64,000 nucleotides of DNA from Bacteroidales bacterium (GCA_016715075.1 JADKBK010000001.1:124001-188000), one strand, 5' to 3'; shown: positions 43,655-52,834, numbered from the stretch's first letter. Notes: generated by a model from the sequence alone, not told the origin. Translations and numbers: made by a program.

Positions 43655-45757
43655 ATGGATAAAAACCTGAAATATACCAGAAACATCGGAATCATGGCCC
43701 ACATTGATGCCGGTAAGACCACAACGACAGAACGTGTTCTGTTCTATACCGGTCGTACCCATCGTATGGGAGAGGTACATGATGGAAACGCTACAATGGA
43801 CTGGATGATTCAGGAACAGGAGAGAGGGATTACTATTACTTCTGCGGCCACAACAACATTCTGGAAATACCGCGATCAGGAATATAAGATCAATATTATT
43901 GATACTCCGGGTCACGTCGATTTCACAGTTGAGGTTGAAAGATCACTCAGGGTATTGGACGGAGCTGTTGCAGTTTTCTGCGCAGTAGGAGGAGTTGAAC
44001 CACAGTCGGAGACTGTCTGGAGACAGGCTAATAAATATATTGTGCCAAGAATTGCCTTCATCAACAAGATGGACAGGGCGGGTGCAGATTTTTACAGTGT
44101 TGTACAGCAGATACAGGAAAAGCTCGGAGCAAATCCGGTGCCTGTTCAGATTCCGATAGGGGCTGAAGAGAATTTTAACGGGGTCATTGACCTTATTACA
44201 ATGAAAGCCATCGTCTATTATCCCGACGAGGCTACAGTTACAAGGTGGGAGATTGAAGAGATCCCTGCAAACATGAGGGATGAAGCTGAAGAGTGGAGAG
44301 GCAAACTGATCGAAGCTGTTGCAGATGTTGATGATACGCTTCTCGAACGTTATCTTGAAGATCATGAGTCAATAACAGGAGATGAAGTTATTACTGCACT
44401 GAGACAGGCAACTATCGACGGACTGGCGATACCTGTTATCTGCGGAGCCGCATTCAAGAACAAAGGCGTTCAGAGTCTCCTTGATTCAGCAATCGCATTT
44501 CTGCCTTCACCTGTGGACAAAGGTTCCGTGACAGGAATTGATCCCAGGAATGATGAAGAGATACAGCGGGCTCCTGATGATGAAGAACCTCTTGCAGCGC
44601 TTGCATTCAAAATAGCCACCGACCCGTTTGTGGGAAGACTGGCATTTTTACGCATCTACTCGGGAGTTCTCAAAGCAGGAGATACAGTATTAAATGTACG
44701 CACAGGCAAAAGAGAGCGTATAAACCGTCTCTTCCAGATGCATGCAAATAAGCAGAATCCGAAAGAGAGCATTTCTGCAGGTGATATATGTGCAGGAGTC
44801 GGATTTAAAGATATAAGAACAGGCGATACTTTATGTGCCATTAACAAGCCGATCCTCCTGGAAACAATGGATTTTCCGGAACCGGTTATTGGTGTGGCAA
44901 TTGAGCCTAAAACTCAGGCTGACGTTGATAAGTTATCCATTTCACTCAGCAAGCTTGCAGAAGAAGATCCTACCTTCCAGGTGAAAACTGATCCTGACAG
45001 TGGCCAGACAGTTATTCATGGTATGGGTGAACTGCATCTTGAAATTCTGATTGACCGCCTTAAAAGAGAGTTTAAAGTTGAATGTAACCAGGGACCACCC
45101 CAGGTTGCATATAAGGAGGCAGTCACAACTGCAGCCGAGTTCCGTGAAGTATTCAAGAAACAGACAGGGGGCCGTGGTAAGTTTGCAGATATGACTTTCG
45201 AGATGGGTCCTGCAGATGAAAATACCAGGGGACTTCAGTTTGTAAATGATATCAAGGGTGGACATATTCCCAAGGAATATATTCCATCGGTTGAAAAGGG
45301 ATTCCGCGAAGCGATGCTTAATGGACCGCTCGCCGGCTTCCCTCTGGATAGCCTTAAAATAGTACTCAGAGACGGTTCATACCATCCGGTTGACTCCGAC
45401 GCTTTATCTTTTGAAATTGCAGCCAAGCAGGCTTTCAGGAAATTTGCATCCAAATGCAATCCTGTTATCCTGGAGCCTATCATGACTACAGAAGTTGTTA
45501 CTCCTGAAGAATATGTTGGTGATGTTATCGGCGATTTCAACAGAAGAAGAGGAAGGGTGGAAGGTATGGAATCGAAAGCAGGATCAAGGGTTGTTAAAGC
45601 AAAAGTACCTCTGTCCGAGAAATTCGGTTATGTTACAGTACTCCGGACCCTTACCTCAGGGAGAGCAACTTCAACAATGGAGTTCTCCCATTATGAAAAG
45701 GTGCCTGCAGAAATATCAAACAAGATTGTAGAAGTTACTAAAGGAAAAATTGTTTAA
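43655..45757 (+). CDS. fusA: Elongation factor G (canonical)
   Basis: 700 residues. Complete GTPase motifs: AHIDAGKTT (15-23), RGITITSAAT (58-67), DTPGHVDF with His87, NKMD (136-139). Domains II-V follow with GRGKFADMTFEMGP and GEVVTPEEYVGDVIGDFNRRRG-like segments. It catalyses GTP-driven translocation. It contrasts with the degenerate paralogue 1.3 kb away on the opposite strand. No tuf follows, which is normal for this phylum. Confidence 0.99.
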   Translation: MDKNLKYTRNIGIMAHIDAGKTTTTERVLFYTGRTHRMGEVHDGNATMDWMIQEQERGITITSAATTTFWKYRDQEYKINIIDTPGHVDFTVEVERSLRVLDGAVAVFCAVGGVEPQSETVWRQANKYIVPRIAFINKMDRAGADFYSVVQQIQEKLGANPVPVQIPIGAEENFNGVIDLITMKAIVYYPDEATVTRWEIEEIPANMRDEAEEWRGKLIEAVADVDDTLLERYLEDHESITGDEVITALRQATIDGLAIPVICGAAFKNKGVQSLLDSAIAFLPSPVDKGSVTGIDPRNDEEIQRAPDDEEPLAALAFKIATDPFVGRLAFLRIYSGVLKAGDTVLNVRTGKRERINRLFQMHANKQNPKESISAGDICAGVGFKDIRTGDTLCAINKPILLETMDFPEPVIGVAIEPKTQADVDKLSISLSKLAEEDPTFQVKTDPDSGQTVIHGMGELHLEILIDRLKREFKVECNQGPPQVAYKEAVTTAAEFREVFKKQTGGRGKFADMTFEMGPADENTRGLQFVNDIKGGHIPKEYIPSVEKGFREAMLNGPLAGFPLDSLKIVLRDGSYHPVDSDALSFEIAAKQAFRKFASKCNPVILEPIMTTEVVTPEEYVGDVIGDFNRRRGRVEGMESKAGSRVVKAKVPLSEKFGYVTVLRTLTSGRATSTMEFSHYEKVPAEISNKIVEVTKGKIV

Positions 45758-45760
45758 AAG

Positions 45761-46066
45761 ATGAGTCAGAAAATTCGTATTAAACTGAAATCTTACGATC
45801 ATAATCTGGTGGATAAGTCTGCCGAGAAGATCGTAAAAACAGTGAAATCTACTGGTGCAGTTGTCAGCGGTCCAATTCCACTGCCAACCCATAAAAAGAT
45901 TTATACAGTGCTTCGTTCGCCTTTCGTAAACAAGAAAGCAAGAGAACAGTTTGAGCTTTCTTCATATAAAAGATTGCTCGACATTTACAGTTCAACTCCA
46001 AAAACAATCGATGCACTGATGAAACTTGAGCTTCCCAGCGGAGTTGAAGTAGAAATTAAAGTGTGA
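45761..46066 (+). CDS. rpsJ: 30S ribosomal protein S10
   Basis: 101 residues. KIRIKLKSYDHNLVDKSAEKIV opening and GPIPLPTHKKIYTVLRSPFVNKKAREQFE motif. 4 bp after fusA, first gene of the S10 block. S10 also joins NusG-linked transcription antitermination. Confidence 0.99.
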   Translation: MSQKIRIKLKSYDHNLVDKSAEKIVKTVKSTGAVVSGPIPLPTHKKIYTVLRSPFVNKKAREQFELSSYKRLLDIYSSTPKTIDALMKLELPSGVEVEIKV

Positions 46067-46087
46067 AACCAGTAAAGTAATATAGAG

Positions 46088-46708
46088 ATGCAGGGATTAA
46101 TTGGTAAAAAGGTAGGAATGACATCCATTTTTGATGAAAATGGAAAGAATATTCCATGTACGGTTCTGCAGGCCGGTCCATGTGTTGTTACACAGATTAA
46201 GACAGTGGAAAAGGATGGCTATTTTGCTGTACAGCTTGGATTTGAAGATAAAAAGGAAAAGCACACCACAAAAGCTGAATTGGGACATTTCAAAAAGGTC
46301 AATACGACTCCCAAGAGAAAACTCATTGAGTTTATCGGCTTTGAAGAGGGGCAGTGCAAAGAAGGCGACATCCTTACAGCTGAGCTTTTCAGTTCAGACA
46401 GTATTGTCGATGTAAGAGGCTGGTCAAAAGGAAAAGGATTTCAGGGTGTTGTAAAACGTCATGGATTTGCCGGCGTCGGAGGACAGACCCACGGACAGCA
46501 TAACAGGGGCAGGGCACCCGGCTCACTCGGCGCTTCATACTTCCCGTCTAGAGTTTTGCCAGGCATGAGAATGGCCGGACGAACGGGCGGAAACAAGGTG
46601 ATGTCAATGGACCTGAAAGTTGTTAAGCTTATGGCTGAGAAGAATATAATAATAGTAAAAGGATCAGTCCCGGGTCCAAAAGGTGGTTACGTAATAATTA
46701 CAAAATAA
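46088..46708 (+). CDS. rplC: 50S ribosomal protein L3
   Basis: 206 residues. GLIGKKVGMTSIFDENGKNIPCTVL start and the loop GGQTHGQHNRGRAPGSLG, where a Gln is commonly methylated and which reaches the peptidyl-transferase centre. Its stop overlaps the rplD start by one base (TAATG). Confidence 0.99.
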   Translation: MQGLIGKKVGMTSIFDENGKNIPCTVLQAGPCVVTQIKTVEKDGYFAVQLGFEDKKEKHTTKAELGHFKKVNTTPKRKLIEFIGFEEGQCKEGDILTAELFSSDSIVDVRGWSKGKGFQGVVKRHGFAGVGGQTHGQHNRGRAPGSLGASYFPSRVLPGMRMAGRTGGNKVMSMDLKVVKLMAEKNIIIVKGSVPGPKGGYVIITK

Positions 46709-47337
46709 TGGAATTAACGATTCTTAATATCAGTGGTAAGGAAACCGGAAGGAAAGTTAATCTTGACGATTCAATTTTCGGTATAGAACCTAACGACCAT
46801 GCTATTTACCTGGATACAAAGCAGTACCTGGCCAATCAGAGGCAGGGTACCCATAAGGCGAAAGAGCGTGGCGAGGTAGCTGGAAGTACAAAGAAGATTA
46901 AAAGGCAGAAAGGAACCGGTACTGCACGCGCAGGTAACATCAGGAACCCTCTCTTCAGGGGTGGAGGCCGTATGTTCGGTCCAAAGCCAAGGTTCTATGG
47001 CTTCAAGCTCAATAAAAAGGTAAAACAGCTGGCCAGAAAATCAGCTCTTTCATATAAGGCATCAACAAATAATATTATTGTACTGGAAGACTTCTCATTA
47101 GAGACTCCTAAAACAAAGGAAATCATCAAAATGGGAAATAACCTTAATATTGCGAATAAAAAATCAGTATTTGTTTTTCCGGAACAAAATAAAAACATAT
47201 ATTTGTCATCCCGAAATGTACAAGGGGTAGAAGTTGTAATAGCCAGTGAATTAAACACTTACAAGATAATGAAGGCTTCAACTCTAATACTTGTGGAGAG
47301 TGCAGTTGACGTTTTGCAGGCAACTTTTGAAAACTAG
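46708..47337 (+). CDS. rplD: 50S ribosomal protein L4
   Basis: 209 residues. The exit-tunnel loop KIKRQKGTGTARAGNIRNPLFRGGGRMFGPKPR is intact, as in macrolide-sensitive strains. It overlaps rplC by one base, so translation is coupled. In E. coli L4 autoregulates the S10 operon; no matching leader is seen here. Confidence 0.99.
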   Translation: MELTILNISGKETGRKVNLDDSIFGIEPNDHAIYLDTKQYLANQRQGTHKAKERGEVAGSTKKIKRQKGTGTARAGNIRNPLFRGGGRMFGPKPRFYGFKLNKKVKQLARKSALSYKASTNNIIVLEDFSLETPKTKEIIKMGNNLNIANKKSVFVFPEQNKNIYLSSRNVQGVEVVIASELNTYKIMKASTLILVESAVDVLQATFEN

Positions 47338-47350
47338 AAAACTTTGAGTA

Positions 47351-47641
47351 ATGAATATTTTGCTTAAACCGATTGTAACGGAAAAAATGACAAGCCAGGG
47401 CGATAAATTTAATCGCTATGGTTTTCTCGTTGCTAGAAACGCAAATAAGTTACAGATAAAAAAAGCCGTAGAGGAACTGTACAGTGTTACAGTTGATTCG
47501 GTGAACACAATGCGTTATGGAGGAAAAGTAAAATCCCGTAATACTAAATCAGGTGTACTTACCGGTAAAACAGATTCAACAAAGAAAGCTGTTGTTACTC
47601 TCGCGGAAGGCAACAAAATTGATTTCTATAGCAATATTTAA
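47351..47641 (+). CDS. rplW: 50S ribosomal protein L23
   Basis: 96 residues. LLKPIVTEKMTSQGDKFNRYGFLV start and KKAVEELYSVTVDSVNTMRYGGK. It lies at the tunnel exit and docks SRP and trigger factor. Confidence 0.98.
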   Translation: MNILLKPIVTEKMTSQGDKFNRYGFLVARNANKLQIKKAVEELYSVTVDSVNTMRYGGKVKSRNTKSGVLTGKTDSTKKAVVTLAEGNKIDFYSNI

Positions 47642-47649
47642 TAACCTAT

Positions 47650-48474
47650 ATGGCAGTCAGAAAGATCAAACCTGTTACACCAGGTCAGAGACACAAGATC
47701 GCCAGCACTTTTGAGACAATCACAAGTGCTACGCCGGAGAAATCCTTACTTCGACCGCTGAGTAAAACCGGAGGAAGGAACGTTAACGGCAAACGGACTA
47801 TGAGATACATCGGAGGCGGTCACAAGAAGATGTACAGAGTAATCGATTTCCTCAGGGAGAAAGATGGAATGCCTGCAACAGTAAAGACAATTGAGTACGA
47901 TCCTAATCGTACTTCAAGAATTGCACTTGTTGTTTACAGTGATGGAGAAAAGAGATATATAGTAGCTCCTGTCGGGCTGCAGATTGGTCAGACCTTATCG
48001 TCGGGCAAGGAAGCAACTCCCGAAATCGGAAATACATTATTTCTTAGCGATATCCCTCTCGGAACTATTATTCATAATATTGAGCTTAAGCCTGGCAGGG
48101 GCGGTGCCCTGGCCAGAAGTGCAGGAACTTATGCACAGCTTTCAGCCCGTGACGGGAAATATGCTACAATAAAGCTTCCTTCAGGTGAAACAAGGCTGAT
48201 CCTTACAACTTGCCGTGCCACTATTGGTACTGTATCCAATCCGGATCACAACCTTGAAAGATCGGGAAAAGCAGGCCGCACACGCTGGCAGGGACGTCGT
48301 CCGAGAGTAAGAGGTGTTGTTATGAACCCTGTCGATCACCCAATGGGTGGTGGTGAAGGAAGAGCTTCCGGAGGACATCCCAGATCCCGGAAAGGTATTC
48401 CTGCAAAAGGTTTCAAGACCAGGGATAAGAAGAAATATTCTGCAAAATTTATTATTGAAAGAAGGAAAAAATAA
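47650..48474 (+). CDS. rplB: 50S ribosomal protein L2
   Basis: 274 residues. GRNVNGKRTMRYIGGGHKKMYR, GRGGALARSAGTYAQL and the catalytic-region motif VMNPVDHPMGGGEGRASGGHP with the conserved His. It is required for subunit joining and peptidyl-transferase function. Confidence 0.99.
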   Translation: MAVRKIKPVTPGQRHKIASTFETITSATPEKSLLRPLSKTGGRNVNGKRTMRYIGGGHKKMYRVIDFLREKDGMPATVKTIEYDPNRTSRIALVVYSDGEKRYIVAPVGLQIGQTLSSGKEATPEIGNTLFLSDIPLGTIIHNIELKPGRGGALARSAGTYAQLSARDGKYATIKLPSGETRLILTTCRATIGTVSNPDHNLERSGKAGRTRWQGRRPRVRGVVMNPVDHPMGGGEGRASGGHPRSRKGIPAKGFKTRDKKKYSAKFIIERRKK

Positions 48475-48484
48475 CTGATATATT

Positions 48485-48745
48485 ATGAGTAGATCAATTA
48501 AAAAAGGACCTTTCATCGATTTCAAACTTGAAAAGAGAATCCTTGAAATGAATGAAGGGAAAAAATCAGTTCTCAAGACATGGTCAAGAAGATCGGTGAT
48601 TTCACCGGATTTCGTAGGACATACTATAGCAGTTCACAACGGGAACAAGTTTATCCCCGTTTACATTACCGAGAATATGGTAGGTCATAAGTTAGGAGAA
48701 TTTTCGCCTACACGTACTTTCAGGGGTCACTCTGGTAATAAATAA
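48485..48745 (+). CDS. rpsS: 30S ribosomal protein S19
   Basis: 86 residues. SRSIKKGPFIDFKLEKRI and IAVHNGNKFIPVYITENMVGHKLGEFSPTRTFRGH, the standard S19 sequence. It binds S13 in the 30S head. Confidence 0.99.
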   Translation: MSRSIKKGPFIDFKLEKRILEMNEGKKSVLKTWSRRSVISPDFVGHTIAVHNGNKFIPVYITENMVGHKLGEFSPTRTFRGHSGNK

Positions 48746-48774
48746 GTAATGTAAACATTGAAAATCATTTAGAA

Positions 48775-49194
48775 ATGGGTGCAAGAAAAAGAAATACAGC
48801 TGACCAGAGAAAAGAGGACGCCAAGAGCAGATATCAGGCGATTCTCAAAAACTGTCCAACTTCTCCGCGAAAGATGAGACTGGTAACTGACTTGATTAGC
48901 GGAATGGAAGTAAACAAAGCACTTGATGTCCTCAAATTCAGTTCACAGGAAGCATCACGCAGGATGGAGAAACTTCTACTTTCAGCAATTGCCAACTGGC
49001 AGTCGAAGAATGAAGGTGTAAGAGTCGAAGAGAGCAATCTTTATGTTAAACTGGTTCATGTAGACGGTGGCCGTTCATTAAAGAGATTGCAGACCGCGCC
49101 TCAGGGAAGAGCTTACAGGCTGAGAAAAAGATCCAACCATGTAACTCTTGTGCTTGACAGTAAGATTAAGGAAGTAGAAAACAGATCAAAATAG
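48775..49194 (+). CDS. rplV: 50S ribosomal protein L22
   Basis: 139 residues. Motifs NCPTSPRKMRLVTDLISGM and LKRLQTAPQGRAYRLRKRSNHVTLVL. The tunnel-lining hairpin is of normal length, with no macrolide-resistance deletion or duplication. An N-terminal extension of about 20 charged residues is typical of Bacteroidota. Confidence 0.99.
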   Translation: MGARKRNTADQRKEDAKSRYQAILKNCPTSPRKMRLVTDLISGMEVNKALDVLKFSSQEASRRMEKLLLSAIANWQSKNEGVRVEESNLYVKLVHVDGGRSLKRLQTAPQGRAYRLRKRSNHVTLVLDSKIKEVENRSK

Positions 49195-49199
49195 GACAG

Positions 49200-49898
49200 A
49201 TGGGACAAAAAGTAAATCCGATTGGTAACAGATTAGGTATAATCAAAGGATGGGATTCAAACTGGTATGGCGGAAAAGATTTTTCCGGAAAACTGGTTGA
49301 GGATACCAAGATCAGGGAATATCTGAATGCCAGGCTTGCAAAAGCCAGCATCTCCAAGATTATTATTGAAAGAACACTGAAGCTTATCACTGTAACAGTT
49401 AACACTGCCCGTCCGGGTATTATTATCGGAAAAGGTGGTCAGGAAGTTGACAAGCTGAAGGAAGAACTCAAGAAAATTACAAAAAAAGAGGTTCAGATTA
49501 ACATCTTTGAAGTTAAACGTCCCGAACTGGATGCCAATATAGTTGGAAATAATATAGCCCGTCAGCTTGAAGGAAAGATCTCATTCCGCCGCGCTATCAA
49601 AATGTCGATAGCTTCAACTATGCGTATGGGAGCCGAGGGTATCAAGATCATGATCTCCGGTCGTCTTGGAGGAGCTGAAATGGCAAGGAGTGAAACTTAC
49701 AAGGAGGGTCGTATTCCGCTGCATACTTTCAGAGCCGATATCGATTATGCACTTGCTGAAGCTCATACAAAGGTAGGTCTGATTGGAATTAAAGTATGGA
49801 TCTGCAATGGCGAGGTTTATGGTAAGAGGGATCTCAGCCCAAACATCGGAGCCAAAAATGCAAAAAGCAAGAGTCTTAAGCGTAAGGCAAAGAAATAG
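49200..49898 (+). CDS. rpsC: 30S ribosomal protein S3
   Basis: 232 residues. Type-II KH domain with RPGIIIGKGGQEVDKLKEEL and the C-terminal GRLGGAEMARSETYKEGRIPLHTFRADIDYA. It is part of the mRNA entry helicase with S4 and S5. 5 bp after rplV. Confidence 0.99.
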   Translation: MGQKVNPIGNRLGIIKGWDSNWYGGKDFSGKLVEDTKIREYLNARLAKASISKIIIERTLKLITVTVNTARPGIIIGKGGQEVDKLKEELKKITKKEVQINIFEVKRPELDANIVGNNIARQLEGKISFRRAIKMSIASTMRMGAEGIKIMISGRLGGAEMARSETYKEGRIPLHTFRADIDYALAEAHTKVGLIGIKVWICNGEVYGKRDLSPNIGAKNAKSKSLKRKAKK

Positions 49899-49938
49899 AA
49901 CACTGAATAGTTAATAATTTTATAACAATATTTGAGCA

Positions 49939-50361
49939 ATGTTACAACCGAAAAGGACCAAATTCAGGAGAGCCCAGAAGGGAAGAATGAAAGGCAATGC
50001 ACAGAGAGGCAACCAGCTGGCATTCGGGTCATTTGGTATCAAAGCACTTGAGGAGCATTGGATCACCGGAAGGCAGATCGAAGCTGCACGTCAGGCAGTT
50101 ACACGTCACATGAAACGTGAAGGTCAGTTATGGATCAGGATATTCCCTGATAAGCCAATAACCAAAAAGCCTGCTGAGGTGCGTATGGGTAAAGGAAAAG
50201 GAGCCCCTGAAGGTTTCGTAGTACCTGTTACTCCTGGCAGAATCCTGCTTGAGGCCGAAGGTGTACCTTACGAAGTAGCAAAAGAGGCTCTTCGTCTGGG
50301 AGCTCAGAAACTTCCGATAATAACAAAATTTGTTATAAGACGCGATTACGTACAGGAATAA
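49939..50361 (+). CDS. rplP: 50S ribosomal protein L16
   Basis: 140 residues. LQPKRTKFRRAQKGRMKGNAQRG and KPAEVRMGKGKGAPEGFV identify L16, which helps accommodate the A-site tRNA. Confidence 0.99.
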   Translation: MLQPKRTKFRRAQKGRMKGNAQRGNQLAFGSFGIKALEEHWITGRQIEAARQAVTRHMKREGQLWIRIFPDKPITKKPAEVRMGKGKGAPEGFVVPVTPGRILLEAEGVPYEVAKEALRLGAQKLPIITKFVIRRDYVQE

Positions 50362-50376
50362 TAATTAGAGACATAG

Positions 50377-50583
50377 ATGAAAACTTCAGAAATAAAAGAA
50401 TTAAGCACCCCCGATCTTCTCGAGAGGATCGATACAGAGAGGACAATGCTCGTTCGTATGAAGCTTAACCATGCAATAACACCTCTGGATAATCCGCAGA
50501 AGGTTAAAGAGGTTAAACTTACAATTGCACGTCTGCTGACAGAATTGCGTACAAGAGAGTTGAATAACAAATCTAATAGCTAG
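50377..50583 (+). CDS. rpmC: 50S ribosomal protein L29
   Basis: 68 residues, helical hairpin (IKELSTPDLLERIDTERTMLVRMKLNHAITPLDNPQ). It sits at the tunnel exit next to L23. Between rplP and rpsQ, 8 bp from the latter. Confidence 0.98.
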   Translation: MKTSEIKELSTPDLLERIDTERTMLVRMKLNHAITPLDNPQKVKEVKLTIARLLTELRTRELNNKSNS

Positions 50584-50590
50584 AGCAGCA

Positions 50591-50848
50591 ATGGAAGACA
50601 GGAATCTTAGAAAAGAGCGTATAGGTGTCGTTGTAAGCACTAAAATGGACAAATCCATCGTCGTTGCCGTTAAAAGGAAAGTAAAGCATCCTATATATGG
50701 TAAATTCATTAACAAAACGAAGAAGCTGATGGCGCATGATGAGGAAAATACATGCAATATCGGTGACACTGTACGTATATCAGAGACCAGGCCTCTGAGC
50801 AAGAACAAAACCTGGAGATTAATTGAAATAATCGAAAGAGCTAAGTAA
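50591..50848 (+). CDS. rpsQ: 30S ribosomal protein S17
   Basis: 85 residues. RKERIGVVVSTKMDKSIVVAVKRKVKHPIYGK and the NIGDTVRISETRPLSKNKTWRL motif are standard S17 (OB fold). Confidence 0.99.
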   Translation: MEDRNLRKERIGVVVSTKMDKSIVVAVKRKVKHPIYGKFINKTKKLMAHDEENTCNIGDTVRISETRPLSKNKTWRLIEIIERAK

Positions 50849-50850
50849 TC

Positions 50851-51216
50851 ATGATACAGCAGGAAAGCAGATTAACCGTAGCCGATAACTCAGGAGCAAA
50901 AGAAGTATTGTGCATCAGGGTTCTCGGTGGTAGCAAAAAAAGATATGCCACCGTGGGCGATAAAATAGTTGTAAGTGTGAAATCCGCACTTCCTTCCGGT
51001 GAAGCAAAAAAAGGTACAGTAAGCAAAGCAGTTGTTGTAAGGACCAAAAAAGAGATCCGTCGGGCCGATGGTTCATATATAAGGTTTGATGACAATGCAG
51101 TTGTTCTGCTTAACAATGTCAATGAAGTACGCGGTACTCGTATCTTCGGCCCTGTTGCAAGGGAACTTCGCGACAAGTATATGAAGATTGTTTCATTGGC
51201 ACCTGAAGTGTTGTAA
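50851..51216 (+). CDS. rplN: 50S ribosomal protein L14
   Basis: 121 residues. MIQQESRLTVADNSGAKEV start, VGDKIVVSVKSALPSG and a C-terminal ARELRDKYMKIVSLAPEVL. It contacts 16S rRNA in an inter-subunit bridge and is the target of RsfS silencing. It starts 2 bp after rpsQ. Confidence 0.99.
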   Translation: MIQQESRLTVADNSGAKEVLCIRVLGGSKKRYATVGDKIVVSVKSALPSGEAKKGTVSKAVVVRTKKEIRRADGSYIRFDDNAVVLLNNVNEVRGTRIFGPVARELRDKYMKIVSLAPEVL

Positions 51217-51234
51217 TATATTAAATAGGCAGCG

Positions 51235-51558
51235 ATGCAGAAGAAAATTCATATAAAAAAGGGAGACACGGTTATGGTTATAACCGGTGAATCCAAAGGT
51301 CAGAAAGGCCGGGTTTTGGAAGTTGACAGAGATAAGGAAAGAGCTATTGTTGAAGGGGTTAATATGGTATCAAAACATACCAAACCCAATGCAAAGGCAC
51401 CACAGGGAGGAATCATCAAGAAGGAAGCACCTGTACATCTTTCAAATCTTATGCTTATCGATCCTGCTTCCGGAAAGCCTACCCGTATAGGTAAAAGGCT
51501 TAATGATAAAAATAAATTAGTGCGTTATTCAAAAAAATCAGGAGAGGAGATCAAGTAA
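51235..51558 (+). CDS. rplX: 50S ribosomal protein L24
   Basis: 107 residues. KOW motif IKKGDTVMVITGESKGQKGRVLEVD and NMVSKHTKPN. It initiates 50S assembly. The stop TAA overlaps the rplE ATG by one base. Confidence 0.99.
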   Translation: MQKKIHIKKGDTVMVITGESKGQKGRVLEVDRDKERAIVEGVNMVSKHTKPNAKAPQGGIIKKEAPVHLSNLMLIDPASGKPTRIGKRLNDKNKLVRYSKKSGEEIK

Positions 51559-52109
51559 TGTACATACCTGCGCTAAAAACCAAGTATAATGACGAGATCG
51601 TCCCTGCATTGATGAAGGAATTCGGTTATAAATCGATAATGCAGGTCCCGAAGTTGGAAAAGATAGTTATCAACCAGGGAGTAGGACAGGCTATTGCCGA
51701 TAAGAAACTTCTTGAATATGGAGTAAAGGAATTGTCCGATATAGCCGGTCAGAAAGCAGTTCAGACTATTTCTACAAAAGATATCTCCAACTTCAAGCTT
51801 AGAAGAAATATGCCAATCGGCATAATGGTGACATTACGGAAAGAAAGGATGTATGAATTCCTTGAGAGACTTATATCTGTTGCTCTTCCCCGTATTCGCG
51901 ACTTTAAAGGTATCAATTCAAAACTTGACGGTCGTGGTAATTACACTCTGGGAATTACCGAACAGATTATCTTTCCTGAGATTGACCTCGACAAGATTGC
52001 CAAAATCATGGGTTTGCAGGTGACATTCGTTACCTCGGCAGATACTGATGAAGAGGCACTGGCTCTTCTGAAACAATTTGGATTACCATTTAAAAATACT
52101 AAAAACTAG
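51558..52109 (+). CDS. rplE: 50S ribosomal protein L5
   Basis: 183 residues. KLEKIVINQGVGQA, KLRRNMPIGIMVTLRKERMYEFLERL and GRGNYTLGITEQIIFPEID. It binds 5S rRNA with L18. A GAGGAG at 51544-51549 inside the end of rplX, 8 nt before the ATG, is Shine-Dalgarno-like, unusual for this phylum, and coincides with a one-base overlap that suggests coupling. Confidence 0.99.
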   Translation: MYIPALKTKYNDEIVPALMKEFGYKSIMQVPKLEKIVINQGVGQAIADKKLLEYGVKELSDIAGQKAVQTISTKDISNFKLRRNMPIGIMVTLRKERMYEFLERLISVALPRIRDFKGINSKLDGRGNYTLGITEQIIFPEIDLDKIAKIMGLQVTFVTSADTDEEALALLKQFGLPFKNTKN

Positions 52110-52113
52110 TGAT

Positions 52114-52383
52114 ATGGCTAAAGAATCAATGATAGCCCGTGAAGTTAAACGTGCAAAGCTCACCCAGAAGTATGCTGCCAAGAGAGCACAGCTGAAAGCC
52201 GACGGTGATTATGTCGGATTAAGCAGGTTGCCAAGGAATTCAAATCCTAACAGAATGCACAACCGTTGCAAACTGACAGGCCGCTCAAGAGGTTACATGA
52301 GACAATTTGGAATCAGCAGGATAACTTTCAGGGAAATGGCATTATCCGGATTAATACCCGGGATTAAGAAAGCCAGCTGGTAA
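52114..52383 (+). CDS. rpsN: 30S ribosomal protein S14 (zinc-free type)
   Basis: 89 residues from ATG at 52114 (MAKESMIAREVKRAKL); an upstream ATG at 52078 would overlap rplE. NPNRMHNRCKLTGRSRGYMRQFGISRITFREMA is the S14 core. It is the longer zinc-free form, lacking two CxxC pairs. Confidence 0.98.
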   Translation: MAKESMIAREVKRAKLTQKYAAKRAQLKADGDYVGLSRLPRNSNPNRMHNRCKLTGRSRGYMRQFGISRITFREMALSGLIPGIKKASW

Positions 52384-52419
52384 ATTAAGGAATAACTATA
52401 AACTATTAAATATTTAAAG

Positions 52420-52818
52420 ATGACTGATCCAATTGCAGATTTACTGACCAGAATAAGGAACGCCATTATGGCCGGTCATAAGGTTGTGGAGGCTCCAGCA
52501 TCCAATCTTAAGAAAGAGGTCGCCAGAATTCTTTTTGAAAAAGGCTACATCCTCAGCTATAAGGTTGTTGAAGGTGATGGACCGCAGGGTGTGCTGAAAA
52601 TTGCTCTTAAATATAATTCCAAGAGTAAAATGCCTGCGATAAAAGAGATACAGAGAGTCAGCAGGCCTGGCCTCAGACAGTATACCGGATTTGATGAAAT
52701 GCCAAGAGTATTGAACGGTCTGGGTATTGCAATTATTTCAACCTCTCGGGGACTGATGACCGATAAAGAGGCAAAAAGAGAAAAAATTGGTGGTGAAGTG
52801 TTATGTTATGTTTACTAA
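52420..52818 (+). CDS. rpsH: 30S ribosomal protein S8
   Basis: 132 residues. MTDPIADLLTRIRNAIMAGHK opening and C-terminal GLGIAIISTSRGLMTDKEAKREKIGGEVLCYVY. In E. coli it represses the spc operon; no matching stem near rplE is evident here. Confidence 0.99.
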   Translation: MTDPIADLLTRIRNAIMAGHKVVEAPASNLKKEVARILFEKGYILSYKVVEGDGPQGVLKIALKYNSKSKMPAIKEIQRVSRPGLRQYTGFDEMPRVLNGLGIAIISTSRGLMTDKEAKREKIGGEVLCYVY

Positions 52819-52820
52819 TT

Positions 52821-52834
52821 AGGAGGATAGCTTA
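52821..52834 (+). promoter_or_regulatory. Strong Shine-Dalgarno site of rplF
   Basis: AGGAGG at 52821-52826 is a perfect anti-SD match, 8 nt before the rplF ATG. Nearly all other genes in the window have A/T-rich, SD-less leaders, as expected for Bacteroidota. Confidence 0.8.
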
